From assembly GCA_037721215.1 (NCBI GenBank), contig JBBJNV010000009.1, positions 1-64,000 of the forward strand: 64,000 bases of DNA, in the 5' to 3' direction. This DNA is from Gemmatimonadaceae bacterium (GTDB lineage Bacteria > Gemmatimonadota > Gemmatimonadetes > Gemmatimonadales > Gemmatimonadaceae). Below are positions 44,346 through 53,911 of the stretch, piece by piece. Within the stretch, counting starts at the first letter, position 1; each line of letters starts with the position of its first letter. Under the pieces are notes generated by a model. That model worked only from the letters and a program-made list of their open reading frames with translations. It did not search any database and was not told where the DNA came from. Both the position numbers and the translations under genes were made by a program.

Positions 44346-46282
44346 AGCTCGCGTACGTAACGACTTACGACGCGCACGACGCAAGTCAGTGGTCGGGAAC
44401 TGGAGCCCGCATGGCAAAGGCCCTCGAGGGACAGGGCGTCGACGTCACGTACGTTGGCCCCCTTGCAGATCCGGCCGGTGCGCAGCTGGCCGCGCGGCGA
44501 CTCTGGCATCGTTTAGCTGGAGGCAGGCGATTTCTCCGGGAGCGGCATCGACAGGTTACGCGTGGTTACGCGAGCCAGATCGAACAACAGCTCGCAGGCA
44601 GGGATATCGATATTGTTTTCTCTCCCGGCACAATTCCGATCGCTTCCTTTTCAGGCAAGGCGCCTGTGGTCTTCTGGACTGACGCGACGTTCGCACAAAT
44701 GGTGGGACTCTACCCAGAGTTCGAGAACCTTGCTCCTGCCTCGATAAGAGCCGGCAACGAGCTGGAACACGCCGCGTTGACGTCATCCTCGCTCGCAATC
44801 TACGCCTCCGACTGGGCGGCGCGCTCCGCGTTGAATGACTACGGGGCAGATCCATCGAAAGTTCACGTGATTCCATTCGGCGCAAACATCGATTGTGATC
44901 GCAGTGCGGTTTCAGTTTCAGAAATTGTCAGAGCGCGCGGCCGCGATGTATGCAGACTGCTCTTCGTCGGCGTAGATTGGACCCGGAAGGGCGGAGACAT
45001 TGCAATGGATCTCCTCACTACGCTTGCGGCGCGCGGGATTCCGGTAGAGCTCACAGTGGTGGGGTCAAGCCCCGTAGTCCCGGATCACCTGCATGACAAG
45101 GTTGTGGTTCGCGGCTACGTCGACAAGTCAACGACCATCGGCCGTCGGGAGCTCGACGGGCTTTTTGCGCGATCTCACTTTCTGGTCATGCCAAGCAGGG
45201 CTGAATGTTTTGGGATTGTCTTCTGCGAAGCGAGCTCGTTCGGCCTGCCGTCAATTGCATCTGATGTAGGTGGCATCCCTTCGGCAGTTTTGCACGGCCG
45301 CAGCGGGTATCTGTTCTCTCTCACCAGCCTGGTAGAGTCGGCGGCCTCGGAGATCACTGCATTGTGGAATGACCGTCAAAGGTACGAAGAGCTTTGTGCG
45401 ACGACGTTTCGCGCTTTTGAGGAGCATCTGAACTGGGAGGTAGCGGGGGTCGCCTGCGTGAGCCGGCTGAATGCCCTGTTGCACACGGGAGATCGGGCCG
45501 AACTCCCGCTCGTGACGGTCATCACGGTTGTGTACAATGGCGCCCGGCACCTCGAGGAAACCATCCAGGCCGTCGCCGCGCAAACATATCCGAACATCGA
45601 GTACATCGTCGTTGATGGCGGATCGACCGATGGAACCGTTGAGATTCTGGAACGGTGCGATAACCTCATTGATCGCTGGATTAGCGAGCCTGACAGCGGG
45701 CTCTACGATGCGATGAACAAGGCGGTCGGCTTTGTCTCGGATATGTCGTCATACATCGTCTTCGCGCACGCTGATGACACACTCGCGGGTAGTGATGTGA
45801 TCGAGCGCATCGTTGCACTGGGGAAGGGAGCCGACCTGATTTATGGCCGGATGCTATTCGTGGACGGCGAGACGTCGGGGGCCATGGGTCGCGCACTCGG
45901 GCTTTCTGATCTGTCGCGGGAGACACTCTGCCATCCCGCGACGTTCGTTCGTCGCCACGTATTCGATTCGGTCGGCCCGTTCGACACATCCTTCAGAATA
46001 GCGGCCGACCACGACCATATCGTCCGATGCTTCGCGCACCCGGTTTCGACGCGTTTCGCAGACGTCATCGTCACCAGGATGCGGATGAGAGGGCTCAGCG
46101 ATAATCAGTTCGTGGTCTCGTGCCGGGAACGCAAGCGTGTAATTCGAAAACACTTTTCGGGCGTCGCTCGCCTGGCGGGCGTCGCGCAGGTAAATTTGTA
46201 CGATATTCCACGCAACATTGCTCGTCATTTGCTCGACCGCGCCGGCCTGCTCGGCCACTGGCGAGCGTTGAAACGCCCGTAG
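44342..46282 (+). CDS. Two-domain glycosyltransferase, GT4 fused to GT2
   Basis: The 646-residue protein joins two transferases. Residues 1-385 are GT-B/GT4 (LKLAYVTTYDAHDASQW, LLFVGVDWTRKGGDIAMDLL, SRAECFGIVFCEASSFGLP). Residues 387-646 are GT-A/GT2 (LVTVITVVYNGARHLEETI, YIVVDGGSTDGTVEIL, FAHADDTLAG). A single enzyme may therefore add two sugars in succession. TTG 44342 overlaps the preceding stop by four bases. No internal start or stop suggests the halves are separate genes. Confidence 0.88.
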   Translation: MKLAYVTTYDAHDASQWSGTGARMAKALEGQGVDVTYVGPLADPAGAQLAARRLWHRLAGGRRFLRERHRQVTRGYASQIEQQLAGRDIDIVFSPGTIPIASFSGKAPVVFWTDATFAQMVGLYPEFENLAPASIRAGNELEHAALTSSSLAIYASDWAARSALNDYGADPSKVHVIPFGANIDCDRSAVSVSEIVRARGRDVCRLLFVGVDWTRKGGDIAMDLLTTLAARGIPVELTVVGSSPVVPDHLHDKVVVRGYVDKSTTIGRRELDGLFARSHFLVMPSRAECFGIVFCEASSFGLPSIASDVGGIPSAVLHGRSGYLFSLTSLVESAASEITALWNDRQRYEELCATTFRAFEEHLNWEVAGVACVSRLNALLHTGDRAELPLVTVITVVYNGARHLEETIQAVAAQTYPNIEYIVVDGGSTDGTVEILERCDNLIDRWISEPDSGLYDAMNKAVGFVSDMSSYIVFAHADDTLAGSDVIERIVALGKGADLIYGRMLFVDGETSGAMGRALGLSDLSRETLCHPATFVRRHVFDSVGPFDTSFRIAADHDHIVRCFAHPVSTRFADVIVTRMRMRGLSDNQFVVSCRERKRVIRKHFSGVARLAGVAQVNLYDIPRNIARHLLDRAGLLGHWRALKRP

Positions 46283-46289
46283 CCGGCCC

Positions 46290-47270
46290 ATGCTCCTCCA
46301 TCTTTCGGTCATTGTCGCATCCTACAGGCGTGTGGGGCCGCTGGAGGTCTGCCTCGAAGACCTGGCGTCCCAGAAAACAGCGCGTGCTTTCGACGTTGTG
46401 CTTGTGCTTCAGGGATATCCTGACGGAGCGGTGGCCGGCCTTCGCACTCGTTTCGGGACCCGTCTTTCACTGCAAATTGCCGAATTCGCTGATGGACTCG
46501 GTACATCCCGCGCGCGTAACGCCGGGTTGGCAATGGCTCAGGGCGATGTCGTCGCATTTCTCGACGATGATGTGAGACTTCCCGCTACGTGGGTGGAGGC
46601 CATGCTCGATTTTTACGATGATCCGACAATAGGCGGCGTTGGTGGATTCGTTGATCATCCCGGTCACTACAATCCCGCGCGGAACGCGGCCTATCGTGTG
46701 CTCGGTCTCACGTCAGATCGCTACCGGATCGACTGGGGCGGGTTCAATGTCGGCCCGGCAAGCCATCCCGCAGCAGACCAGCCGGCAGCCTGGCTCAGCG
46801 GGGGCAACATGTCGTTCAGACGCGAGGCAGTCGAGGCGGTTGGGGGGTTCGATGAGGCCCTGGGTAGTTTCTGGCATGAGGACGTCGACATTGCGCACAG
46901 AGTAGCAAGGTCGGGATGGAAGATGATCTCGTCCCGGAAAATGGCGATAGAACATTATCCGAGCACCGTCAATCGTCCTCCGCTGCACACACAGATGCGG
47001 GAGCGCGAGCGATCGCGAGTGTTGTTCGTCTGGAAGGCCATTGGCGACCGACCGCTCTGGCGCGCTCGGTATGCGGCGAGGTTGCTGCTGCACGCCGCCG
47101 CAATGGGTGTGGTTGGTCTGGTGAAGAGAGACCTTCGCATTCCCGCGAATGTCGTGCGGGGTGGCTGGGAGGGTTATCGCGGGCTCGATGCAGCGCGTGG
47201 CGCCAGCGAGGCCCGCAACATCGCGGTGGGACGCAATACCGGCGGCGCGTTAAAGGGGAAAGCGCCCTGA
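46290..47270 (+). CDS. GT2-family glycosyltransferase
   Basis: The 326-residue GT-A enzyme has LSVIVASYRRVGPLEVCLED, GTSRARNAGLAMAQGDVVAF, LDDDVRLPATW (metal site) and AWLSGGNMSFRREAVEAVGG with GSFWHEDVDIAHRV. The C-terminal 80 residues are basic and hydrophobic and may attach to the membrane. Seven bases separate it from the fusion gene. Confidence 0.87.
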   Translation: MLLHLSVIVASYRRVGPLEVCLEDLASQKTARAFDVVLVLQGYPDGAVAGLRTRFGTRLSLQIAEFADGLGTSRARNAGLAMAQGDVVAFLDDDVRLPATWVEAMLDFYDDPTIGGVGGFVDHPGHYNPARNAAYRVLGLTSDRYRIDWGGFNVGPASHPAADQPAAWLSGGNMSFRREAVEAVGGFDEALGSFWHEDVDIAHRVARSGWKMISSRKMAIEHYPSTVNRPPLHTQMRERERSRVLFVWKAIGDRPLWRARYAARLLLHAAAMGVVGLVKRDLRIPANVVRGGWEGYRGLDAARGASEARNIAVGRNTGGALKGKAP

Positions 47271-47275
47271 AACCG

Positions 47276-48166
47276 ATGATAACCATAGTCATCCCCACTC
47301 GTAACCGGATCAAGGCGTTGGAGGCAGTATGGCCTTCGTACCTGGTGCATCCGGGCGTTTCCAGGATCGTGGTTGTCGACGACGGCTCAACAGATGGTAC
47401 GGAGCAGCGCGTTCGCGAGCTCGCAAATCACACCGAAGTTCCAGTGACGATTGTCCGTCACGACAATCAACGGGGTCAGCCCCATTCCCGCAGATCGGGG
47501 ATCGCCGTTGCCGATACGGAATGGGTTCTTTTCGGAGAAGACGATGTGTGGCTTGCCACCGACTATTGCGCCGTGCTGTTGCGCGATGCGCGCTTACTCG
47601 ACGCCTCAATCATTGCCGGACGCCTCGTGACGGCCCGGATAAGCGGCGACTTCAACGCTTCGCAGTTGCTCGACCCTCCCCCAGCCAGGCAATTTTCTGG
47701 ATCGGTGTTCGATTTTGAGTTGATGGACGCCGATTTCTCTGTGACGACCGCGGCGCCGGTACCTGCGCCGTTTCTCCACTCGATAGCGCTGATACGAAGG
47801 GACGTTTTTTCGCAGGTGACTTTCGACACGTGGTACGCCGGAAACTCGTGGCGCGAGGAAACAGACTTCTATCTGGCGGCGAACGCGTGCGGCGCCAGGG
47901 CTTTCTTCTCGCCGAACACGGTCTGCTTCCATTTGCGTGGTCCAATCTCGGCGACAGGCGGGCATCGCATGAATCGTCTGTTATTCGAATATCGCGCATG
48001 GCGTAACACCCGGCATCTGGTTTCCAAGCACTGGAAGTACCTGGAACGCAGCCACGGCCTGCGGGGTTCGCCAACGAGCTGGATGCTTCGCTACTATGCG
48101 CGTCGCCAGATCGGCCAGCTCCGCCGCGTCGTTACGGACGGTATCCGATCCACGTATGATGGATAG
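47276..48166 (+). CDS. GT2-family glycosyltransferase
   Basis: From ATG 47276 the 296-residue protein has ITIVIPTRNRIKALEAV, IVVVDDGSTDGTEQ, EWVLFGEDDVWLATDY (acidic metal site) and SWREETDFYLAANACG. The upstream in-frame extension is a shadow of the previous gene. GGGGAAAG upstream may serve as a distant ribosome site. It belongs to the same transferase run. Confidence 0.85.
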   Translation: MITIVIPTRNRIKALEAVWPSYLVHPGVSRIVVVDDGSTDGTEQRVRELANHTEVPVTIVRHDNQRGQPHSRRSGIAVADTEWVLFGEDDVWLATDYCAVLLRDARLLDASIIAGRLVTARISGDFNASQLLDPPPARQFSGSVFDFELMDADFSVTTAAPVPAPFLHSIALIRRDVFSQVTFDTWYAGNSWREETDFYLAANACGARAFFSPNTVCFHLRGPISATGGHRMNRLLFEYRAWRNTRHLVSKHWKYLERSHGLRGSPTSWMLRYYARRQIGQLRRVVTDGIRSTYDG

Positions 48167-49553
48167 CATCATGAACGCGCCCGCGGAGCGTTTCCCGGAA
48201 TCTTCCGGGATACTTCTCGGTAGCGCGCTTTGCCTGCATCTGGCAGCGATCGTTTACCTCCCATTTGGGGAGCGTCTCGAAGCAGCGACCTGTTTCGTTG
48301 TCGGACAATTCCTGGCGGCGATGGGGCTTCTCCGGCTGTTCAACGGGCGGTGGGTGTTTCAGGACATTAGGATTTTTTTTGCGCTCTTTCTTTTTCTCTA
48401 TGGCGCAACCCTGCCGCTTGCAGCGCTGTTTGGAGTTGGCGGCGAAACCGGTGGAATGGCGAATGCCGCATTCGCCTATGGAACTGCTTTTCTGGGTTTC
48501 AACCTGGTGCAGTGGTGGTATCGCGTGCCGTGGCGGGATGTCTCGGCCGGGAGCATGGCGAGGATACGCCCAACGTTTTCCAATGCCGTGGTGATGCTCA
48601 TCGCATTCATTCTGATAGGCTTCTACGCACGGTCGGGCGGCGCGCAACTTGGATTGGTATTGAACCGACGGGACGGTGGCGCCTCGATTGGGACGCAGCT
48701 CTGGGTAGTCATGATGTTTCTGGTGAACGGTTTCGTGATGTATCTGATGGTTGGGTGGCCAGCGCTGACGGCAAGGGCCCGCTGGATTGTAATTGCGTCG
48801 GTAGGATCGTTTGTGCTCTTCCTGTTATCGATTGGAACCCGTCGGGACTTCCTGCCGATGTTCGTCTTTCTGGCCGGGGTCGTCGCCACGCGGCGTCGGG
48901 CTGTGATCCGCGCCGGCACGGTGGTGGTCGGGTTCGTTGCGTTCACTGCAATGACTGCAATCGGCATCTTCCGGCAGATATCGGATAACCCGGCGATTCT
49001 GGCGAGATTCAACCCGGTCGAGCTGCTCGTCACGCAGAGCGAATTTGTGTCGCCGATTCAGACGTTGATGCATTACACGATCGTCGACCGGCCGTTGCGC
49101 TGGGGACTGACCTATCTTTCGGCGCCATCGCTGTTTCTCCCGCGTGCATTCTGGCCTGAGAAGCCGGAGAGTCTGTCCCTTCAATTCATGAGGGATGCCT
49201 TCGCGTCGGTTGGTCTGATGGGTTTCGCGTATACCCCCGTAACCGAAGCGTTTCTGAATTTTGGCTGGCCGGGCCCGTTCATTGTTTTCGCGATTCTGTC
49301 GATCTTCCTGATGAAGCTCGTCCGAAACGCTGAGCTGTACCCCGGACTTTATTTTATTGTTTTTGCCTATACGCTCGACTTCAACCGCGGTGACTTCGGA
49401 GGGATCTTCTATTCCCTGGTGGTTGTCGGTACCGCATACAAACTGATGCAGCTCGTCTCACGGCTTCGCTGGGCCCCCCACGCACTTCGCCAGGTGTGGC
49501 CTGCCCCCGACAGGTCACTTCGCGCCCCCGCGTCTGGCTTGCTTGCGCGATGA
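48156..49553 (+). CDS. Wzy-like O-antigen polymerase/ligase membrane protein
   Basis: The 465-residue protein has about 11-12 hydrophobic segments and one large periplasmic loop (residues about 280-370: VELLVTQSEFVSPIQTLMHY, LPRAFWPEKPESL) containing FLNFGWPGPF. This is the layout of O-antigen polymerases. The sequences of that family vary widely, so topology and place (between glycosyltransferases, with Wzz and WecA genes following) carry the assignment. Start choice among ATG 48156, 48159 and 48171 is open; 48156 overlaps the previous gene by 11 bases. Confidence 0.75.
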   Translation: MMDSIMNAPAERFPESSGILLGSALCLHLAAIVYLPFGERLEAATCFVVGQFLAAMGLLRLFNGRWVFQDIRIFFALFLFLYGATLPLAALFGVGGETGGMANAAFAYGTAFLGFNLVQWWYRVPWRDVSAGSMARIRPTFSNAVVMLIAFILIGFYARSGGAQLGLVLNRRDGGASIGTQLWVVMMFLVNGFVMYLMVGWPALTARARWIVIASVGSFVLFLLSIGTRRDFLPMFVFLAGVVATRRRAVIRAGTVVVGFVAFTAMTAIGIFRQISDNPAILARFNPVELLVTQSEFVSPIQTLMHYTIVDRPLRWGLTYLSAPSLFLPRAFWPEKPESLSLQFMRDAFASVGLMGFAYTPVTEAFLNFGWPGPFIVFAILSIFLMKLVRNAELYPGLYFIVFAYTLDFNRGDFGGIFYSLVVVGTAYKLMQLVSRLRWAPHALRQVWPAPDRSLRAPASGLLAR

Positions 49554-50665
49554 TTATTGCGCTCAACTTGTTGTACCTCATTCCCGGGGTGGTTGGCGGG
49601 ACCGAAACGTACGCGCGGGCGCTGATCCACGCGCTTGCCGAGGAAGATACGGAAAACGAATACGTAGTTTTTCTCAACAGGGAATCGGCCGATCTCGATG
49701 TGACGCCTGGCCGGAACTTTCGCCGGGTTGTCTGTCCCTTCATCGCTCATCGGCGCGCGGTGCGCTATGCGTGGGAGCAGGCGGCGCTCCCGCTGCAGCT
49801 GATGAAGGCGAAGCCGGACCTGGTTCACAATATGGGCTACGTCGGCCCGCTTGCGGCCCGCTGTCCTCAGGTCGTAACGGTGCACGACCTGAACTATCTG
49901 GGACATCAGGGCAGGAGAACCGCCCTCGGTCGCCGGGCGTTTCAATTCTTCGTCGAGACCAGTATCTGGCGCGCGGATCGCGTGATTACCATCTCGAAGT
50001 TTTCGCGCGATGAGATTGTGCGGCACCTGCATGTCCGAACTGAAAAAATCACGGTTGTACATTCGGCTGGGCGGGAACCAGCCGATGTCCAACCGGGCGA
50101 ATCGATAGAGATAAGCGAAGCCGTCCGAAGCGTAACCCGCCCATTCGTAATGGCGTTCAGCAGCCTCAGCGCCCACAAGAATATTCCGCGTCTTATTTCT
50201 GCGTTTGCCAGAATATCCGGCGAGATTCCGCATTCACTGCTGCTGGTTGGCCACCTGCCGGAGAAGGCAGAAATACGGGCGGAGATTGAGCGGGCTGGAA
50301 GCGATCGCATCCGATTCACCGGGTATCTGCCCGACGAGGACGTGAGGGCGCTGATGCACGACACCTCGCTATTCGTGTTTCCGTCGGTGTACGAGGGGTT
50401 TGGCTTGCCCGTGCTCGATGCGCAGCATGCGGGCGTTCCAGTAGCATGTTCGTCGGCCGCCGCACTGCCGGAAGTCGCGGGAGAAGGCGCACTGCTGTTC
50501 GATCCCTTTTCCGTTGACGACATGGCGAATGCTCTCAAACAGTGTCTTGTTGACATGGATCTTCGAGAGCGATTGCTCGTGCGCGGTCACGAGAACGCGC
50601 GTCGTTTCTCATGGGCACGTGCAGCACGGGAAACGCTGGATGTTTACGGCTCCGTCACGCAGTGA
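49550..50665 (+). CDS. GT4-family glycosyltransferase
   Basis: ATG 49550 overlaps the polymerase stop (ATGA). The 371-residue GT-B enzyme has LNLLYLIPGVVGGTETYARA, VVTVHDLNYLGHQGRR, ITISKFSRDEIVRHL and FVFPSVYEGFGLPVLDAQHA with ACSSAAALPEVAGEGALLFD. These are strong mannosyl/rhamnosyl-type GT4 blocks, including the EGFG-x-PVLD acidic pair. A longer start at 49496 would overlap the polymerase. Confidence 0.9.
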   Translation: MIIALNLLYLIPGVVGGTETYARALIHALAEEDTENEYVVFLNRESADLDVTPGRNFRRVVCPFIAHRRAVRYAWEQAALPLQLMKAKPDLVHNMGYVGPLAARCPQVVTVHDLNYLGHQGRRTALGRRAFQFFVETSIWRADRVITISKFSRDEIVRHLHVRTEKITVVHSAGREPADVQPGESIEISEAVRSVTRPFVMAFSSLSAHKNIPRLISAFARISGEIPHSLLLVGHLPEKAEIRAEIERAGSDRIRFTGYLPDEDVRALMHDTSLFVFPSVYEGFGLPVLDAQHAGVPVACSSAAALPEVAGEGALLFDPFSVDDMANALKQCLVDMDLRERLLVRGHENARRFSWARAARETLDVYGSVTQ

Positions 50666-51876
50666 TGGCGTCAGGCCGAACCTTTCTGTTTCTGAGCCAG
50701 ACCTATGTGCCCGACCCGGCCGCCGTCGGGCAGCACATGGCAGATGCTGCCGAGGAGCTGGCGCGGCGGGGCCATCGGGTTGTGGTCTATACTGCAGACC
50801 GGGGGTACGACGACCCCTCGGTCACCTATCCGCGCCGCGAGCACTTCAATGGCGTCGATATTCGCAGAATCCCGTTTTCCTCGTTCGGAAAAAGTTCGAT
50901 TGCCATCCGCCTCGCCGGCGGCGTTCTGTTCGTGATGCAGGCGGTCGCACGGTCGGTTTCGCTGCGCGGCGTGGACGCAGTCGTAGTCAGCACTTCGCCA
51001 CCCGTTGCCACGCTCGGTGCAGTAGTGATGGGCGCAATTCACCGGGCTAGCCTCAAATACTGGGTGATGGACGTCAATCCCGATCAGATTGTTGCCCTGG
51101 GCATGGCAAACCCCGAGTCGTTTCCGGTGAAAATGTTCGACTGGATGAACAGGGTCGTCCTGCGACGGGCGTCGGATGTAATTGTCCTGGACCGGCTCAT
51201 GGCCGAGCGAATCAATCGCAAGGTGGATGTCACCGCCAAAATCACCACTCTTCCACCGTGGCCGGCGGAAGACCCGCAGGCGTTGATTGCGCATGGGGAC
51301 AATCCGTTCAGGCGCGCTCATAAACTGGCCAGTCGCACTGTCATCATGTACAGCGGGAACCACGGACCGTCCAATCCGGTGACAACGATCCTCGCCGCTG
51401 CGCGGAGACTGACGGATGAACAGCGGCTGGTCTTCGTTTTCATCGGAGGCGGCGTGGGCAAGCGCGAGATCGACGACGCTGCGCTCCCGAATGTCGTCTC
51501 GCTGCCCTACCAGCCGCAGAGCGAGCTGAGACACTCACTGTCGGCCGCGGATGTGCATGTCGTTACCGTCGGCGACGCGATCCCGGGAATCGTGCACCCC
51601 AGCAAGGTTTACGGTGCAATGGCCGTAGGCCGGCCAATTCTTCTCGTTGGACCAGACGAGAATCATGTGGCAGACATTCTTGCGAGCGCCGATGTCGGCT
51701 GGCACGTACGGCATGGGGATGTCGACGGCGCCGTACGGGTTCTCAAGGATATCGTTGCGCTTGACCCATCCCGCCTGAGCGAAATGGGGAACCGGGCCAG
51801 GGCGGAAATCGAGGCGAGTGGGGGAAAGTCGGGTGCCTGCTCCCGCCTTTGCGATGTATTGGAGCGCGGTGTTTGA
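50665..51876 (+). CDS. WbuB-like GT4 glycosyltransferase
   Basis: ATG 50665 overlaps the previous stop (TGATG). The 403-residue protein has FLFLSQTYVPDPAAVGQHMA, VVVSTSPPVATLGAVVMG, YWVMDVNPDQIVALGM and GIVHPSKVYGAMAVGRPILL. The WVMD...P and P-S-K-x-Y-x-M blocks are typical of WbuB/FnlD-type transferases that act on N-acetylated 6-deoxy sugars. Its neighbours, an epimerase/reductase and a WecA-like initiator, fit addition of the second sugar of a repeat unit. Confidence 0.88.
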   Translation: MASGRTFLFLSQTYVPDPAAVGQHMADAAEELARRGHRVVVYTADRGYDDPSVTYPRREHFNGVDIRRIPFSSFGKSSIAIRLAGGVLFVMQAVARSVSLRGVDAVVVSTSPPVATLGAVVMGAIHRASLKYWVMDVNPDQIVALGMANPESFPVKMFDWMNRVVLRRASDVIVLDRLMAERINRKVDVTAKITTLPPWPAEDPQALIAHGDNPFRRAHKLASRTVIMYSGNHGPSNPVTTILAAARRLTDEQRLVFVFIGGGVGKREIDDAALPNVVSLPYQPQSELRHSLSAADVHVVTVGDAIPGIVHPSKVYGAMAVGRPILLVGPDENHVADILASADVGWHVRHGDVDGAVRVLKDIVALDPSRLSEMGNRARAEIEASGGKSGACSRLCDVLERGV

Positions 51877-52886
51877 CTGATATTCAGGGAGCCCGGCGCA
51901 GAATCGTCGTGACCGGTGCAAACGGGTTTATTGGCCGGGATACCTGCGAGTCGCTGATGCAGGGTGGACACCGTGTGGTTGGCATGACCCGGTCAGGAGC
52001 CCCGATCCCGGTTGCGGGCATAGAAACCATATTTGCTCGCGATATCATGGACGGCGAGGCGATCCACAAAGCCATGCGCGGAGCGTCCACGGTCGTCCAT
52101 CTGGCGGCCCGGGTACATGCTGCGGCGGCAGGTCCGGACGATCCCGCCTCCGAGTGCATGCGGATCAACGTGGAGGGTACGAGGCTTGTCCTCGAGTCGG
52201 CCCTTGCGGCTGGAGTTCGCGAATTCATCTTCATCAGCTCGGTCAAGGCCGTCGCTTCGGAGAGCAGCGCCATGCTGACGACGGAGACCCCGCCTCAGCC
52301 CACTGACGCATACGGCCAGAGCAAGCTCGAGGCAGAACGCCTGGTTCGTACCCTGGCTTTGCGAAACGAAATGCATGCCCCGATTCTCCGTCTTCCCCTG
52401 GTGTATGGACCGGGTATCAAGGCCAACATGCTGCGGTTGTTCAAGGCAGTCGACTACGGCATCCCGCTTCCGTTCAAACGTATTGCCAACCGCCGCAGTT
52501 TTGCGCATGTCCGAAACGTTTCGGCGGCGATTGAGGCAGTGATGCTGGCCCCGCGAGCTGCGCATGAAACTTTCTACGTGAGTGATGAGTACGACCTGTC
52601 GACTCCCGAACTCCTGCGAGCTGTTGCGACCGCCCTCGGCAAAAATGCGAGGCTTGTTCCAGTGCCTTCAGTGTTCATGCGGGGTGCGGGGCGCGTTGGG
52701 GACTTGCTCTCGCGATTCGTTCCCGCCCATCTTACAACCGAATCCATTGCGGCCTTGACAGGATCGCTATTCGTCGACACCTCGAACCTCCGGGAGATGA
52801 CGGGCTTTCGTGCACCGATGACGGTTGACGAGGGAATGGCTCAGACTGCCCGGTGGTACCGCGCGCGTGCGAGAGCAGGGAACTGA
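51873..52886 (+). CDS. NAD-dependent epimerase/4-reductase of UDP-amino sugars (WbpV/WbpK-like)
   Basis: TTG 51873 overlaps the preceding stop by four bases, matching the local pattern; ATG 51849 is an alternative. The 337-residue SDR has RIVVTGANGFIGRDTCESL, VVHLAARVHA, FISSVKAVASESSAML and DAYGQSKLEAE (Tyr and Lys). Proteins of this type directly before a WecA/WbpL-like gene reduce the 4-keto sugar from CapD/WbpM enzymes to UDP-QuiNAc or UDP-FucNAc. The CapD-like enzyme at 4701 would supply the substrate. Confidence 0.87.
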   Translation: MTDIQGARRRIVVTGANGFIGRDTCESLMQGGHRVVGMTRSGAPIPVAGIETIFARDIMDGEAIHKAMRGASTVVHLAARVHAAAAGPDDPASECMRINVEGTRLVLESALAAGVREFIFISSVKAVASESSAMLTTETPPQPTDAYGQSKLEAERLVRTLALRNEMHAPILRLPLVYGPGIKANMLRLFKAVDYGIPLPFKRIANRRSFAHVRNVSAAIEAVMLAPRAAHETFYVSDEYDLSTPELLRAVATALGKNARLVPVPSVFMRGAGRVGDLLSRFVPAHLTTESIAALTGSLFVDTSNLREMTGFRAPMTVDEGMAQTARWYRARARAGN

Positions 52887-53911
52887 TGCTGGAACGCCTG
52901 GTGTTCATCGTCGCTGCGGCAATTCTGAGCTGGCTGCTTGCAAGCCGCGTTCGTCTTTACGCGCTCGACCGGCTACTGGATATCCCCAACGAACGGAGCT
53001 CGCATTCCGCGCCCACGCCGCGGGGCGGAGGGCTTGCTATCGCATTCACCGTTCTTGGTGGAATTATTCTCGCGGCAATGTGGCATTGGATAGAGTGGGA
53101 ACTTGCGCTGGCGCTCGTGGGCGGCGGCGCGATGATTGCCGCCGTCGGTTGGATTGATGACCACCGCGATCTCCCTGCACTCGTGCGGTTTGCAGTGCAC
53201 TTTTTATCGGCGGGATGGGCGATGTACTGGCTCGGAGGGCTGTCCGCTCTCAGTGTCGGCTCGACCCAGTTGTTGCTCGGACCCGCAGGAACGGCGCTCG
53301 GGGTAATTGGGATTGTGTGGGCCATAAACCTCTACAATTTCGTCGACGGCATCGACGGTCTCGCCGCCGGAGAAGCGATTACAACAGGTGTAATCGGCGG
53401 TCTGATTCTGCTGGTAATGGGTCACGAAGGACTGGCGATGGTATCCCTGCTCATAGCCGCAGCCAGCGCGGGATTCCTTCCTCTCAACTGGGCGCCGGCA
53501 AAACTCTTCATGGGCGACGTCGGCAGCGGCATGCTAGGCTATCTGTTTGCAGTTCTCGCCATCGCTTCAGAGAACGCCGGGGCTATCCCGCTTCTCATCT
53601 GGGTTCTGCTTCTCGGGGCATTCGTGTTTGACGCCACCGTTACGCTCTGCCGGCGGATTGCGCATGGTGAGCGCTGGTATCACGCGCACCATAGTCATGC
53701 ATACCAGCGAATGGTGCAGGCCGGCCGCAGTCACGCCCAGGTCAGCTCGATGATTGTGTTGATAAACATGATTCTCGCGTTGCTTGCAATTCTGGCCTGG
53801 CTGCGGCCTACCTTTTTCCTGATCGCGATCGGCGCGGGCGCCCTGCTACTGAGCATTCTTTACCTGTCAGTCGAGCGGATCAGGCCAATGCACGCGCGCG
53901 CCAGAAGCTGA
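52886..53911 (+). CDS. WecA/WbpL-like polyprenyl-phosphate N-acetylhexosamine-1-phosphate transferase
   Basis: ATG 52886 overlaps the preceding stop (TGATG). The 341-residue protein has about 10-11 membrane helices and the family's cytoplasmic motifs: RSSHSAPTPRGGGL near 37, the DD pair at 91-92, NLYNFVDGIDGLAA near 148-161, KLFMGDVGSGMLGY near 206-219, and HHSHAYQRM near the C-terminus. It starts repeat-unit synthesis by moving a sugar phosphate, probably FucNAc/QuiNAc-1-P, to undecaprenyl phosphate. A second, unrelated initiator is at 58741. Confidence 0.93.
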   Translation: MLERLVFIVAAAILSWLLASRVRLYALDRLLDIPNERSSHSAPTPRGGGLAIAFTVLGGIILAAMWHWIEWELALALVGGGAMIAAVGWIDDHRDLPALVRFAVHFLSAGWAMYWLGGLSALSVGSTQLLLGPAGTALGVIGIVWAINLYNFVDGIDGLAAGEAITTGVIGGLILLVMGHEGLAMVSLLIAAASAGFLPLNWAPAKLFMGDVGSGMLGYLFAVLAIASENAGAIPLLIWVLLLGAFVFDATVTLCRRIAHGERWYHAHHSHAYQRMVQAGRSHAQVSSMIVLINMILALLAILAWLRPTFFLIAIGAGALLLSILYLSVERIRPMHARARS

